Part shown: positions 41,279-50,833 of the stretch, piece by piece
Layout of the letters: each line of letters opens with the position of its first letter
How positions within the stretch are numbered: position 1 is the stretch's first letter
Origin: Desulfobulbaceae bacterium BRH_c16a
GTDB lineage: Bacteria; Desulfobacterota; Desulfobulbia; Desulfobulbales; Desulfocapsaceae
NCBI GenBank assembly: GCA_000961725.1
Contig: LADS01000070.1
Coordinates: 1 to 64,000, forward strand
DNA length: 64,000 bases
Reading direction: 5' to 3'
The notes under the pieces: model-generated
What the model was told of the DNA's origin: nothing
The model's input: only the letters and a program-made list of their open reading frames with translations
Databases searched by the model: none
Made by a program: the position numbers and the translations under genes

Positions 41279-42067
41279 TTATTTTTTATTGTTTCGCAAC
41301 ATCCAAGCATTTAATTCAGACGGTAATGCCGTCACTGTCCCTGTACCGACTGACGACGCGGGAAAATCCTTATCACGTTTTCTCCAAAGCTTAATGGTTT
41401 TTGCGTGGACTCCACAATACTTCGCTATCGTCTCTAAGGTTCGCAACGGTTTTTCTTTTTCTCTCAATGTGATGGACATATCTTTTGGAGCGACAGGTTC
41501 AACAGGAATTGGAGATATCGAATTCGTATTACTTGAATGTAACATTTTTAACAGACTAAAATTCCAGTCATTAACCAAAATGTTATCTCTTGAAACTTCC
41601 ACTTTCTTAATCAAAGAAACGAGCCTTTCAGGATACTCAAGCGAGCGAAAACTAACGCCCCCATTTGGGTCTTCGGTATTGACATATGGATCTATTTCGT
41701 ACGATTGCCCAGCAGGACGCGATTCCAATGCTATATATTGATCGCGTCTTTCTATAAAAGAGGAAAGGTAAACAGGCTTCAAATTTGTTAAAATTATTGA
41801 CACATCAACAGGCCGAATACCAAGGAGGCCATTCCATTCTCTGAGACCTCCCAAGACATGTTCAGTACTCCTTTTCCAAAGAAAACCTGTATACCAAATT
41901 GATAAAAAAACATCTGTATAGTCGCTGAAAAAAGAAACATCATCATTGCTAAGCATTGCTCTGCGTAAAATATCGTTCTCGGTAGCCTGTATTTTATCGG
42001 CTGTCTCTTTGAGAAAATACACTATATCCCAACCCCATTTAGATAATTCCCTTGATATAGAAATCAA
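41279..42067 (-). CDS. Hypothetical protein with C-terminal helix-turn-helix
   Basis: 262 residues; the start (TTG at 42067) is uncertain, with no ribosome site, and the gene may be truncated at its 5' end. Residues ~200-262 resemble a helix-turn-helix (TLETIAKYCGVHAKTIKLWR), followed by FPASSVGTGTVTALPSELNA, a pattern common in small phage/island DNA-binding proteins. The N-terminal ~190 residues have no recognised family. Likely island cargo. Confidence 0.5.
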   Translation of the reverse strand: MISISRELSKWGWDIVYFLKETADKIQATENDILRRAMLSNDDVSFFSDYTDVFLSIWYTGFLWKRSTEHVLGGLREWNGLLGIRPVDVSIILTNLKPVYLSSFIERRDQYIALESRPAGQSYEIDPYVNTEDPNGGVSFRSLEYPERLVSLIKKVEVSRDNILVNDWNFSLLKMLHSSNTNSISPIPVEPVAPKDMSITLREKEKPLRTLETIAKYCGVHAKTIKLWRKRDKDFPASSVGTGTVTALPSELNAWMLRNNKK

Positions 42068-42620
42068 ACTGGTAGGCCGTCAAGGGTACGGCTTTTCGGG
42101 AACTACCCTATCCAGTTTGAAAACCGATTATAATGGGTCGTTTTCTGGTTACCCTTCTTGAGCCCCAGTTATCCCCTGCATGAACAAATTGTCAATTTAA
42201 TTCTCAAAAACCATGGCAAGGATTTCTTACTCTCAATGCTCAACAAAAGTAAACTACTTGTGCTGCTCGAAATTGAGACAGATGGTTGTGGTAGGAAGTG
42301 CGGTGTGAGGATCCGGATCAATCATCCTCGGGCAGCAGGAGGAATGACTCGAAATTGTCAGAAGTCACTATGGTGGGTCTGCATTGCGGATAGGCTTCTA
42401 CGAAGGGTCTTCGGGAAACGGGCCATTGCTCTGACATTCCAATTGAATACCCAGGTAAGAAAAACCAGCCTGATTCTCCTCAACATAGTCCACTTTCTGT
42501 TGTTGGGTGATGCGTCAGAAGAAATCTTCCGCGCTCATCCCATGATGAGCAAGAAGCTTTCGCCGCTCACTCTTTCATTCTGGAGTAAATATAATAATTC
42601 CAGATTTGAATCCACGTTGC
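42068..42620. other. Gene-poor stretch of island remnant
   Basis: A plus-strand open frame covers 42158-42655, but it has no ribosome site, no family resemblance and overlaps the integrase remnant; I do not call it a gene. Confidence 0.45.
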
Positions 42621-42779
42621 TTATCCATTATTCAACTCTGCAAGTGGGTCTATAGTTTGGCAATTCTGATTTATTGCATCATTGATTATGTCCCCGGCCA
42701 GATCTGCCGCTTGTCTTAATGCATCATCCCTTAAATGAGCATATAGGGTATTTCGGACAACCTGTGGGGAATGGTGTGG
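42621..42779 (-). pseudogene. Tyrosine-recombinase (integrase) C-terminal remnant
   Basis: About 52 codons read PQVVRNTLYAHLRDDALRQA and ADLAGDIINDAI, the end of phage-type integrases with the catalytic Tyr in TLYAHL. All upstream domains are missing; the frame runs back into the tRNA. The remnant lies 51 bp from the 3' end of tRNA-Thr, where an integrase gene of a tRNA-integrated element is expected. Confidence 0.8.
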
Positions 42780-42829
42780 GGAAAAGAAAAAAGGACTTAC
42801 GACATAAAGCCATAAGTCCTTGAATTTAC

Positions 42830-42905
42830 TGGAGCCAGCAAGCGGAATCGAACCGCTGGCCTGCGCTTTACGAGAGCGCCGCTCTACCAACTGAGCTATG
42901 CTGGC
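42830..42905 (-). tRNA. tRNA-Thr (anticodon CGT)
   Basis: 76 nt including an encoded CCA end. Acceptor stem GCCAGCA/TGCTGGC, D arm TAGCTCAGTTGGTAGAGC, anticodon stem GCGCT/AGCGC with loop CTCGTAA (anticodon CGT), and T arm with GGTTCGATTCC. It is the likely integration site of the decayed element at 39.9-42.8 kb. Confidence 0.95.
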
Positions 42906-43132
42906 CTTCACCGGACAGGATGTGATTAAACGCTGAGAACTGTGCTTCCTGCCGCGTTACCGTACGCCTATATATCAGGTAATGGTTGAAAATTCAACCA
43001 TTATGAAATATAAGCAAAGCATAAAGTTGTACGAGTTTGCTGGAATCCGTAATAAAATCCTGTAGAAGAAATAGGGTTATATATCATGCACAACAGCCCC
43101 ACAATGGGGTAATTTTTTCGCGTTTTTGGATA

Positions 43133-44641
43133 ATGACCCGTATTATCTTCCCTCTTCTTCTCCTCTTCTTGCTGGCCGGCTGCCGGGAAGAAAGCATGCC
43201 GGCGGCAAAGCTGCTGCAATGCACCGGTTGTCATGCTGTTGAACTGGATACCAATCACGAGCTGTCCTGCATAACCTGCCATCGAGGCAACAACGAAGCA
43301 CAAGACAAAGAAACCGCCCACATTCAACTTATTGCCCGCCCGGCCCATCCGGATTCGATGGGAGATGTCTGCGGCCCCTGCCATGGTGCAACAGTTGCCG
43401 GAGTTATAGATTCACAGCATTTTACCCTGAAGAACAGCACCAACACTTTCAGGGAAGTTTTCGGAGCAGAGAAACCGTTAACCAATTTCCTGGAAGTTCC
43501 CGTCAAAGAGAATCCTGAAAACATCCTCGAACTGGCCGACGATCTCCTGCGGCGCAGGTGTTTTCGGTGTCATCCCTATTCTCCCGGCGACAACTATCCT
43601 GCAGTCGGACACGGCGTGGGGTGCAGCGCCTGCCATCTGTCTTTCTTTGAAGGCAAGCTGCAATCCCACACGTTCCAAAAGCCGCAAGACCAACAATGTT
43701 TGTCCTGCCATTATGGCAACTATGTCGGCTTCGACTATTACGGCAGATTCGAACACGACTACAATGCCGAGTACCGCACTCCATATACAACTAAAAATGC
43801 ACATTTCCGCCCATTTGGCGTGGAATATCACCAGCTGGTGCCGGATATTCATCAGCAGAAAGGCCTGGTCTGTGTCGACTGTCATTCAGGGCAGGAGTTG
43901 ATGCGGGATTCCGCCGTCAAACCTTCCTGCGCAGCCTGTCACTCGGGCGATGAACTGGCAAAATCTCTGCCGCCGCGGGTAGAACGCCGCGAAAAAGACG
44001 CCTTCGTTTTACTGGCCGGTAATGGCAAGGAGCACCCCATTCCCCTGCTGCAACATCCCGCCCATTTCAATAATCCGGAAAAAATTACCTGCCAGGCGTG
44101 TCACGCCCAGTGGACCTTCAACGATATCAGCAAACATTACCTGAGATCAGATGTCGATGACGTCGATCCCTGGACATTGCTCGCCACACAGGGCAGTTTT
44201 GAGGTGGAAAATCTGGTAGAACACAACAGCGATTTCAATAATACTGAACTTCCTCTGCAAATGACCGATAAGATCACAAGGACGCCGCGCCAGGGACTCT
44301 GGCTTAAAGGTTTCACCATGCGTCGCTGGGAAGAAGTAGTCCTTGGCCGGGATCGGGATGGAGCCATCGCCACCATGAGACCGATGCTCGACTATTCGCT
44401 CTCCTGGATTGACGAAGAAGAAAATGTTCGTTTCGACTCTCTTATGGCAATCGACAATATGCAGGGACTTCGCCCATATGTACCGCATACCACCGGTCCG
44501 GCGGGTGTATTCTACCGCGAACGTATTGACAATTATTTAAAAAAAGAACAGACCGCGACAACCAGAGAGTTTTACACGTTGCTTCCCAGACGATCTCGGC
44601 CTCGGCACCATACTTCCCCCATTCCTCATTCTCCCTTTTAA
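43133..44641 (+). CDS. Nine-haem cytochrome c lipoprotein
   Basis: 502 residues from the ATG at 43133. The lipoprotein signal IIFPLLLLFLLAGC is at 4-17. Nine CxxCH motifs are seen: CTGCH, CITCH, CGPCH, CFRCH, CSACH, CLSCH, CVDCH, CAACH and CQACH, all in the first ~330 residues. The remaining ~170 residues have no haem motif (WTLLATQGSFEVENLVEH, GFTMRRWEEVVLGRDRDG) and may fold as a separate domain. It probably transfers electrons at the membrane surface. It needs the ResB/CcsA haem attachment system encoded at 18-20 kb. I do not recognise a named family. Confidence 0.85.
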   Translation: MTRIIFPLLLLFLLAGCREESMPAAKLLQCTGCHAVELDTNHELSCITCHRGNNEAQDKETAHIQLIARPAHPDSMGDVCGPCHGATVAGVIDSQHFTLKNSTNTFREVFGAEKPLTNFLEVPVKENPENILELADDLLRRRCFRCHPYSPGDNYPAVGHGVGCSACHLSFFEGKLQSHTFQKPQDQQCLSCHYGNYVGFDYYGRFEHDYNAEYRTPYTTKNAHFRPFGVEYHQLVPDIHQQKGLVCVDCHSGQELMRDSAVKPSCAACHSGDELAKSLPPRVERREKDAFVLLAGNGKEHPIPLLQHPAHFNNPEKITCQACHAQWTFNDISKHYLRSDVDDVDPWTLLATQGSFEVENLVEHNSDFNNTELPLQMTDKITRTPRQGLWLKGFTMRRWEEVVLGRDRDGAIATMRPMLDYSLSWIDEEENVRFDSLMAIDNMQGLRPYVPHTTGPAGVFYRERIDNYLKKEQTATTREFYTLLPRRSRPRHHTSPIPHSPF

Positions 44642-44672
44642 ATATCGAAGACTTTTTCTTTGCATTCTGTTG

Positions 44673-45371
44673 ATGCTGATCGTCTCGCTGGCACGCGGCA
44701 ACACATCGCATGCAACCAGGAACGTGCCGCGGACCCAGCATCCATACGTGATTTTCAATAAAAAATATTACCCGATCCCGTCTGCGTACGGTTACATCGA
44801 AAACGGGATTGCTTCGTGGTATGGCGGCGATTTTCATGGGTTGAAGACCTCAAACGGGGAAGTCTACGACATGCATGAAATGACTGCCGCCCACAAAACC
44901 CTGCCCATGGATACAATGCTGCTGGTTAAAAATCTCGACACCGGCAAGAATGTTGTAGTGCGGGTCAATGACCGCGGCCCGTTTGTGCGGGGAAGGATTA
45001 TCGATCTCAGCTACAAGGCGGCAAAAGCCTTGAAGATTGTCAAGAATGGCACGGCAAGGGTGCAGATTGTTGCTCTTGCCGAAGGTGAGGTGGAAGAGAA
45101 CGGAGGCCAGCCCATCCTGCGCAACAAGGATCTGTCGGCCGGGGAGTTTTACGTGCAGATCGGCTCGTTCGCGCAACAATTGAACGCGCTGAAACTGCAA
45201 AAGCGGTTCGCCGACGCCGGTCATGCCGCGGTGATCCGGAAGTCATTGAAGGCGAATAGAAGTCTCTACCGGGTTCAGGTGTATGCCGGCAACACTTTAG
45301 AGGACGCCAGGCAGTCGGAAAAATCCCTTCTTGAAAAGGGGTATGCCGGGTCTTTTATCATCGCCAGGTAG
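44673..45371 (+). CDS. rlpA: RlpA-like septal ring protein (DPBB + SPOR)
   Basis: About 232 residues. The ATG at 44673 gives a short signal-like start; a TTG at 44670 or a more upstream non-ATG start (the frame stays open through a basic KYRR) would give a longer signal peptide. The double-psi beta-barrel (ASWYGGDFHGLKTSNGE, VRVNDRGPFVRGRIIDLS) is followed by a SPOR domain (FYVQIGSFAQQLNALKLQKR). RlpA cleaves or binds denuded glycan strands at the division site. It starts 32 bp after the cytochrome gene. Confidence 0.88.
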   Translation: MLIVSLARGNTSHATRNVPRTQHPYVIFNKKYYPIPSAYGYIENGIASWYGGDFHGLKTSNGEVYDMHEMTAAHKTLPMDTMLLVKNLDTGKNVVVRVNDRGPFVRGRIIDLSYKAAKALKIVKNGTARVQIVALAEGEVEENGGQPILRNKDLSAGEFYVQIGSFAQQLNALKLQKRFADAGHAAVIRKSLKANRSLYRVQVYAGNTLEDARQSEKSLLEKGYAGSFIIAR

Positions 45372-45397
45372 AGCTTCCCCTGGATGTCGCAGCTTTT

Positions 45398-46063
45398 TTA
45401 CCGGCATGCATGTTGGGCGACAACCTGCATCAGGGTCTTCAGACGGCCGTGGTCCTTTACACCCGGCTCAACCTCGATACCCGAGTTGATATCCACCGCA
45501 TAGGGCCTGACTGCGGCAAGGGCCCCCGCCACATTTTCCGGGGCCAGCCCACCTGCCAGAATCAACGGGCGCTGCAGGTTCAGACTTTCAATGATCGACC
45601 AGTCAAAGACCTTGCCGGTCCCTCCACTTTCGCTTTCGACATAGGTATCCAGGAGAAACGCATCGACGCAATCATTATAGCGCTCGAATTCTTCGGCGGT
45701 GCTTTTTTCACTCACCCTGAAGGCCTTGATGACTCCACAAAAAGGAAGCATCTCACGGATTGCGCAACAGTACTCCACAGATTCGTCGCCATGCAGTTGC
45801 AGATACGTAAGTCCGCACCCAGCCGCGCGAACCACCTCGGTTTGCGGCGCATTGACAAATACCCCGACTCTGTCGATAAAAGGCGGTAAATTCCGTACTA
45901 TCGTAACGACTTTTTCAGGTGCGATATACCTCGGGCTCTTCGAATAAAAGATGAACCCCAGAGCGTCCACTCCGTAGCCCATGGCAGCCCGGGCGTCCTC
46001 CAGTCGGGTGGTGCCGCACATTTTCACCCGGACTCTCTGCAGCAGTTGAGTATCACTGTCCAT
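45398..46063 (-). CDS. trpF: Phosphoribosylanthranilate isomerase
   Basis: 221 residues, the normal TrpF length. Catalytic Cys in VRVKMCGTTRLEDA, GVFVNAPQTEVVRAAGCGLT, phosphate-binding ILAGGLAPENV and the closing AVDINSGIEVEPGVKDH with the catalytic Asp. Third step of tryptophan synthesis after anthranilate. Last gene of trpEGDCF in this window; it overlaps trpC by one base (TGATG). trpB and trpA are not adjacent; the next gene converges from the other strand. Confidence 0.96.
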   Translation of the reverse strand: MDSDTQLLQRVRVKMCGTTRLEDARAAMGYGVDALGFIFYSKSPRYIAPEKVVTIVRNLPPFIDRVGVFVNAPQTEVVRAAGCGLTYLQLHGDESVEYCCAIREMLPFCGVIKAFRVSEKSTAEEFERYNDCVDAFLLDTYVESESGGTGKVFDWSIIESLNLQRPLILAGGLAPENVAGALAAVRPYAVDINSGIEVEPGVKDHGRLKTLMQVVAQHACR

Positions 46064-46842
46064 CAGACCTGCTCCCGCAAATATTTCAGAAGATCGCTGT
46101 CGGTGCCGGCCCGCATCAATGTTTCGCCGATAAGCGCGGCCGCAACCCCCTCTTCACGAAGACGCCTGAAGTCATCGACCGTTTTCAGTCCCGACTCGCT
46201 GACCACGGGAAGAGTGTCCGGGATGAGCTGTTTCAGCCTGAAGGTTGTTTCCAGATCGACGGAAAAATCCTTCAGGTTTCTGTTGTTTATACCAATAAGG
46301 TCGCTTTCGGCTTCAAGAGCCTGTTCGGTCTCCCATTCATCATGCACTTCGACCAGGACATCCATGCCGAAATCCCTGGCACAGGCTTGATAATCCTTTA
46401 ATTGCACTGTATCGAGGATTGCCGCTATCAGCAAAATGGCGTCGGCACCATGCAGATGGGCCTCCTTGATCTGCAATTCATCGATGGTAAAATCTTTTCT
46501 CAGAACCGGCAACGATACTGCCTCCCGCACCTGCATCATGTAGAGGAGCCGGCCCTGGAAAAAATCGACGTCGGTCAGCACCGAAATAGCCTGAGCTCCG
46601 TTGCGCTGATAATTTTCGGCGATCTCGACCGGATGAAAATTTTCGCAGATAACGCCTTTGGAAGGCGAGGCTTTTTTCACTTCGGCTATCACCGACACTC
46701 CGGAATAGGAGAGCAAAGCCCGGCGAAAGCCGCGTGGCGGTGCAATATCTTTTTCTCTGAACTGCACAGGAAGCTGGATGCCCTTGCTTCTCAGCTCCGC
46801 CACTTCCTGTTTCTTTTTTGCAACGATGGTATCCAGGATCAT
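46063..46842 (-). CDS. trpC: Indole-3-glycerol-phosphate synthase
   Basis: 259 residues. TrpC signatures: VIAEVKKASPSKGVICENFH, VLTDVDFFQGRLLYMMQVRE, VLRKDFTIDELQIKEAHLHG, LIGINNRNLKDFSVDLETT and VVSESGLKT. Converts carboxyphenylamino-deoxyribulose phosphate to indole glycerol phosphate. Overlaps trpF by one base and follows trpD closely, in one operon. Confidence 0.97.
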   Translation of the reverse strand: MILDTIVAKKKQEVAELRSKGIQLPVQFREKDIAPPRGFRRALLSYSGVSVIAEVKKASPSKGVICENFHPVEIAENYQRNGAQAISVLTDVDFFQGRLLYMMQVREAVSLPVLRKDFTIDELQIKEAHLHGADAILLIAAILDTVQLKDYQACARDFGMDVLVEVHDEWETEQALEAESDLIGINNRNLKDFSVDLETTFRLKQLIPDTLPVVSESGLKTVDDFRRLREEGVAAALIGETLMRAGTDSDLLKYLREQV

Positions 46843-46857
46843 GATTCTTTATTGAAA

Positions 46858-47907
46858 TTAATTACCGGCTGTTGCCGCATTCCGGGAAAAACGGATTAAT
46901 TGTTCGAGCTTCGCAAGCGCCGCACCGGACCCGATGATCTCTCTTGCCTGTGCCACTCCCTCCTTGATGCTGCCCGCCCGACCCGCAGCATGGAGAGCCG
47001 CCCCGGCATTCAACAGCACCATGTCAAGCTTTGCGCCCTGCTCTCCTTTCAGCACGGCCCGGACCTGCTCGGCTGCTTCAGGGGGCGTTGCCCCGCCGCG
47101 AATATCTTCGAGCGTCGCTCTCGTCAACCCGACATCCTCGGGCTCTATGGTATAGCAGGACACCTGGCCGTCACAGCCGTCGGCGACATGGGAGGTTCCG
47201 GTTACAGTCATCTCATCCAGATTGCCGTCGCCCCAGACTACGAGCGTCCGCTTCATTCCAAGCCGGACCAGGACCTCGGCCAGTGTCTTCGTCAACTCTT
47301 TGGAAAACACGCCGGTGAGCTGAACGTTTGCCCCGGCGGGATTGGTCATAGGTCCAAGAATGTTGAAAATCGACCGGATTCCTATCTCTCTGCGCGGCCC
47401 GATGGCGTACTTCATTGCCCCGTGTAGCATGGGTGCAAAAAGAAAACCGATACCGACAGTACGGACGGACAAGGCAACCGTCTTTGGCGACAGGCCAAGA
47501 TCGACACCAAGCGCCTCAAGAACGTCGGCGCTGCCGCAATGGGACGAAACCGCACGATTTCCGTGTTTGGCCACGGGAACACCTGCGGCGGCGACAACAA
47601 AGGCCGTGGTCGTCGAGACATTGAAGGTGCCCGAGCCGTCGCCGCCGGTGCCGACGATATCCATCAACACTTCGCCGGCAGCCGTATTCACCCCGGAATC
47701 GACAAAGGTCGCTTTTTCGCGCATCACCCGGACCGCCCCGACTATTTCGTCGATCGATTCCCCTTTCATCCGCAGCGCGGTAATGAAGGATCCGATCTGC
47801 GCATCGGTTGCCGTGCCCCCCATGATCTCGTTCATAACCGAAATCATCTCGGCTTCCTCGAGACTCCGGCCGGCGACTACTTTACCTATCGCTTGCTTGA
47901 TATTCAT
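46858..47907 (-). CDS. trpD: Anthranilate phosphoribosyltransferase
   Basis: 349 residues from the ATG at 47907, where the family start (IKQAIGKVVAGRSL) fits; the ATG at 47940 has a better ribosome site (GAGG) and would add 11 residues. Motifs: VDIVGTGGDGSGTFNVSTTT, PVAKHGNRAVSSHCGSADVL, NILGPMTNPAGA. Transfers phosphoribose to anthranilate. Confidence 0.96.
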   Translation of the reverse strand: MNIKQAIGKVVAGRSLEEAEMISVMNEIMGGTATDAQIGSFITALRMKGESIDEIVGAVRVMREKATFVDSGVNTAAGEVLMDIVGTGGDGSGTFNVSTTTAFVVAAAGVPVAKHGNRAVSSHCGSADVLEALGVDLGLSPKTVALSVRTVGIGFLFAPMLHGAMKYAIGPRREIGIRSIFNILGPMTNPAGANVQLTGVFSKELTKTLAEVLVRLGMKRTLVVWGDGNLDEMTVTGTSHVADGCDGQVSCYTIEPEDVGLTRATLEDIRGGATPPEAAEQVRAVLKGEQGAKLDMVLLNAGAALHAAGRAGSIKEGVAQAREIIGSGAALAKLEQLIRFSRNAATAGN

Positions 47908-47954
47908 GATGTTGTTCGAACAGTTGAGTTTTCCATACATACCGGGACAACCTC

Positions 47955-48560
47955 TTAAGCCCGCAGCATTTCCTGATAATTGTCTGCCATAAAGTTTTTC
48001 AGCAGGAGAATACCGGCCGGGGTCATAATCGACTCGGGATGAAACTGTACCCCCTCGATAGCGAGCTCTTTGTGCCTTACTCCCATCAACTCGCCCTCAT
48101 CGGTGCGGCAGGTGACTTCGAGGCAATCGGGCAGATCACTGTCCTGGACTACCAGGGAATGATACCGCATGCCGTCGAAAGGATGGGGCAGGCCGGTAAA
48201 AACTCCTTTGCCGTCATGGAACATCGGACTGGTCTTGCCATGCATGATCCGCCTTGCCCGCACAACCGTGCCGCCGAAGGCATCGCCGATTGCCTGATGG
48301 CCGAGGCAGACCCCGAGAATCGGCAATTTTCCACCGAAATAATTGATCGCCGCGATGGATATCCCAGCTTCTCTCGGGGTACATGGCCCCGGTGATATAA
48401 GCAGGCGATCCGGCTGCAATGCTTCAATTTCCTCAACGGTGATCTTGTCGTTGCGGAAAACCCTGATGTCCTCGGTCCGCCCTTCTTCCAGACCGTTGGC
48501 GGCTATGGTCTGCACGATATTGTACGTAAATGAATCGTAATTATCTATTATGACAATCAT
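47955..48560 (-). CDS. trpG: Anthranilate synthase glutaminase subunit
   Basis: 201 residues from the ATG at 48560, one base after the trpE stop. Class I glutaminase triad: Cys in LGVCLGHQAIGDAFGG, and His/Glu in GVQFHPESIMTPAG. Start block IIDNYDSFTYNIVQ and the oxyanion motif SPGPCTPREAG are typical. Provides ammonia to TrpE. Confidence 0.97.
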   Translation of the reverse strand: MIVIIDNYDSFTYNIVQTIAANGLEEGRTEDIRVFRNDKITVEEIEALQPDRLLISPGPCTPREAGISIAAINYFGGKLPILGVCLGHQAIGDAFGGTVVRARRIMHGKTSPMFHDGKGVFTGLPHPFDGMRYHSLVVQDSDLPDCLEVTCRTDEGELMGVRHKELAIEGVQFHPESIMTPAGILLLKNFMADNYQEMLRA

Positions 48561-48561
48561 T

Positions 48562-50064
48562 TCAAAAGCCCTTCTCTGCCAGTTCGACTGCTCGGCGCAA
48601 CGCCAAAGATTTATTAACCGTTTCCTCGAATTCCTTATCCGGGTCGGAATCGGCAACGATCCCGGCACCCGCCTGAATCCAAAGGTTGTCCCGGTTCATG
48701 ACAAATGTCCTGATGGTTATACAGAAATCCATGTTTCCTGAAAAGCCGAAATATCCGACCGATCCGGCGTAGGGACCGCGCTTGTCCGGTTCCAGTTCGT
48801 CGATAATCTGCATGGCCCTGATCTTCGGAGCACCGCTCACGGTCCCCGCCGGAAAACAGGCAGCCATGACGTCAAACTGGTCCCGGCCGTCCTCGATCTC
48901 GCCGTGGACCCCGGAGACTATGTGCATCACATGACTGTAACGCTCGATGACCAGCAGATCCTGGACCTTGACATGACCGCCTTTGGCCACCCGGCCGACA
49001 TCGTTTCGGCCGAGATCGACCAGCATCAGATGCTCGGCGGTTTCCTTCGGGTCGGCCAGCAGTTCCTTTTCCAGGGCAAGATCTTCTTCAGGAGTCATTC
49101 CGCGCCGTCTCGTCCCGGCAATAGGCCGCAATTCAATGTTGCGGCCGTCTTTACGTACCAGAATTTCCGGCGAAGAACCAATTTGAATGACATCGCCCAG
49201 CTGCAGATAGAACAGGTAGGGGCTCGGATTGATATGTCTCAGCGCCCGGTACAGCACAAGCGGCGGCAACTCCGTCCGGGTGTGAAAGCGCTGGGAAAGA
49301 ACGACCTGAATGATGTCGCCTGCGCGAATATATTCTTTTGCCTTTTCGACCATGGTCTTAAACTGGCGCTGGTCCATATTCGACGAAAAGACATGGCCGT
49401 CGGCACATCCCGTGCTGCTCTCTTTGAACAGGGCAGGCGCCACGGGCTGCTTTATCCTGTCAATGACCTCATCGATCATTCGGCAGGCGCCCTTATACAG
49501 CGATTCGCCGGTATCCTCATCGGTTCGAACCCAGCAGACGATGGTAACCGTCTGCTTGAAACTGTCGTGGACCAGGACGATCTTCGGCACCATAAACGAC
49601 GAATCGGGGAGTTCGGTCTCCGGCCTATCATCCGGGAGATCCTCCATGAACCTGACCATATCGTACCCGAGAAAACCGACCGCACCACCGCAGAACCGCG
49701 GCAGGTGATCGTACTCGGCGGCACCCAGTTCACCCACCAGCGATTTCAGGGCATGGAGAGGGTTGGCGTGAAAGCTCCGGGTATTGCCGGCTCCACTGTC
49801 TCCTTCCTGAATTGTGACCGCATCGTTTTTGGAGGTAAAAGTCACCAGCGGATCATAGCCGATAAATGAAAACCGGCCCCATTTCTCGCCTCCCTCCATG
49901 CTCTCGAAAAGGAAGGCGTGACTGCGTCCGTCGGCAATCTTGGAAAACAAGGTCAAGGGGGTATCTAAATCGGCGACTATCTGGGTGCTTACCGGAATGA
50001 GCCGGGCCGTTGCCATGTCGCGCTGAAATGTCTCTTGATCGGGGGAAAACGTAATTTTTGCCAT
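48562..50064 (-). CDS. trpE: Anthranilate synthase component I
   Basis: 500 residues. Chorismate-binding domain with IAGTRRRGMTPEEDLALEKE, LMLVDLGRNDVGRVAKGG, HIVSGVHGEIEDG, FPAGTVSGAPKIRAMQIIDE and GAGIVADSDPDKEFEET; the N-terminal feedback region includes FLFESMEGGEKWGRFSFIGY. First gene of the operon. A possible promoter lies at 50119-50148; I saw no leader peptide with repeated Trp codons. Confidence 0.97.
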   Translation of the reverse strand: MAKITFSPDQETFQRDMATARLIPVSTQIVADLDTPLTLFSKIADGRSHAFLFESMEGGEKWGRFSFIGYDPLVTFTSKNDAVTIQEGDSGAGNTRSFHANPLHALKSLVGELGAAEYDHLPRFCGGAVGFLGYDMVRFMEDLPDDRPETELPDSSFMVPKIVLVHDSFKQTVTIVCWVRTDEDTGESLYKGACRMIDEVIDRIKQPVAPALFKESSTGCADGHVFSSNMDQRQFKTMVEKAKEYIRAGDIIQVVLSQRFHTRTELPPLVLYRALRHINPSPYLFYLQLGDVIQIGSSPEILVRKDGRNIELRPIAGTRRRGMTPEEDLALEKELLADPKETAEHLMLVDLGRNDVGRVAKGGHVKVQDLLVIERYSHVMHIVSGVHGEIEDGRDQFDVMAACFPAGTVSGAPKIRAMQIIDELEPDKRGPYAGSVGYFGFSGNMDFCITIRTFVMNRDNLWIQAGAGIVADSDPDKEFEETVNKSLALRRAVELAEKGF

Positions 50065-50118
50065 GGTCCGCTGATCGGCTGAATTTCTGGTTTATTTCGT
50101 TACATTAAACAGATGAAC

Positions 50119-50148
50119 ACCATACCAGTTATCGGACCACATTGTCCA
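50119..50148 (-). promoter_or_regulatory. Possible sigma-70 promoter of the trp operon
   Basis: On the minus strand TGGACA, 18 bp, TATGGT; five and four matches to the -35 and -10 consensus. It lies between the rpsT terminator and trpE. Confidence 0.4.
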
Positions 50149-50166
50149 GTCCGGCAGGGACGGACG

Positions 50167-50204
50167 AAAAAAAAAGCCATGAAATCTCGCGATTCCATGG
50201 CTTT
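50167..50204 (-). terminator. Intrinsic terminator of rpsT
   Basis: On the minus strand AAAGCCATG pairs with CATGGCTTT, followed by a run of T residues. It lies 46 bp after the rpsT stop and fits a rho-independent terminator. Confidence 0.92.
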
Positions 50205-50249
50205 CATCACATCCTTCCGACCCTGCATCCGGTCGGCAAACAAATATGC

Positions 50250-50522
50250 CTACGCTGCTGCGGTCATTGCATTGACCCGCTTGGTCAGACGCGAGATCTT
50301 GCGAGAGGCATTTTTCTTATGGATAGTACCTTTGCTCGCTGTTTTGGCGACAACCGAAATAGCCTTTCTCAGAGCTTCTTTGGCCTCATCGCTTGAACCT
50401 GCGGCAACAGCTTCATCAAGTTTATGAATGACCGTTTTCATTTTGCTTTTGTTCATTCTGTTGCGCAAACGTTGAGCCTGTGCCTGACGGTTTCTTTTTC
50501 CAGCGGATTTATGATTAGCCAC
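50250..50522 (-). CDS. rpsT: 30S ribosomal protein S20
   Basis: 90 residues, typical size and composition (Lys/Arg/Ala-rich). MANHKSAGKRNRQAQAQRLR at the start and KGTIHKKNASRKISRLTKRV near the end identify it. Binds 16S rRNA early in 30S assembly. AGGAG leader upstream and strong terminator downstream; monocistronic. Confidence 0.97.
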   Translation of the reverse strand: MANHKSAGKRNRQAQAQRLRNRMNKSKMKTVIHKLDEAVAAGSSDEAKEALRKAISVVAKTASKGTIHKKNASRKISRLTKRVNAMTAAA

Positions 50523-50833
50523 GTAGATACTCCTCCTGTAATTATATCATCTCTTCAAATTTTTGATTCGATTGTATTCGACACAGCGACGGGATCTTCA
50601 TGCGGATCGCGCCGTCGGTTCTGTTTTTTGTATCCAAAGATCGCAATTTATAATTCAAGTTAAAAATTCTGTCAACAAATATCACGTGATCGACAGGATT
50701 TCGGGAAAAAATCAAGGTCACGGTCAATTTGACACTACGAGCCCATTTGATGTATGCTTGAACACCGGAATGAGTTGAGTATTCTTCTATTCGGCTATTA
50801 TGATACAGATAATTTTACAGCAAGGCAAAATCA
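50523..50833. other. Intergenic region between rpsT and the cyclic-nucleotide-binding gene
   Basis: Should hold the divergent promoters; no gene or repeat recognised. Confidence 0.4.

Noticed and set aside
42158..42655. Plus-strand frame of 165 codons in the island remnant
   Set aside because: No ribosome site, no family resemblance, overlaps the integrase remnant.
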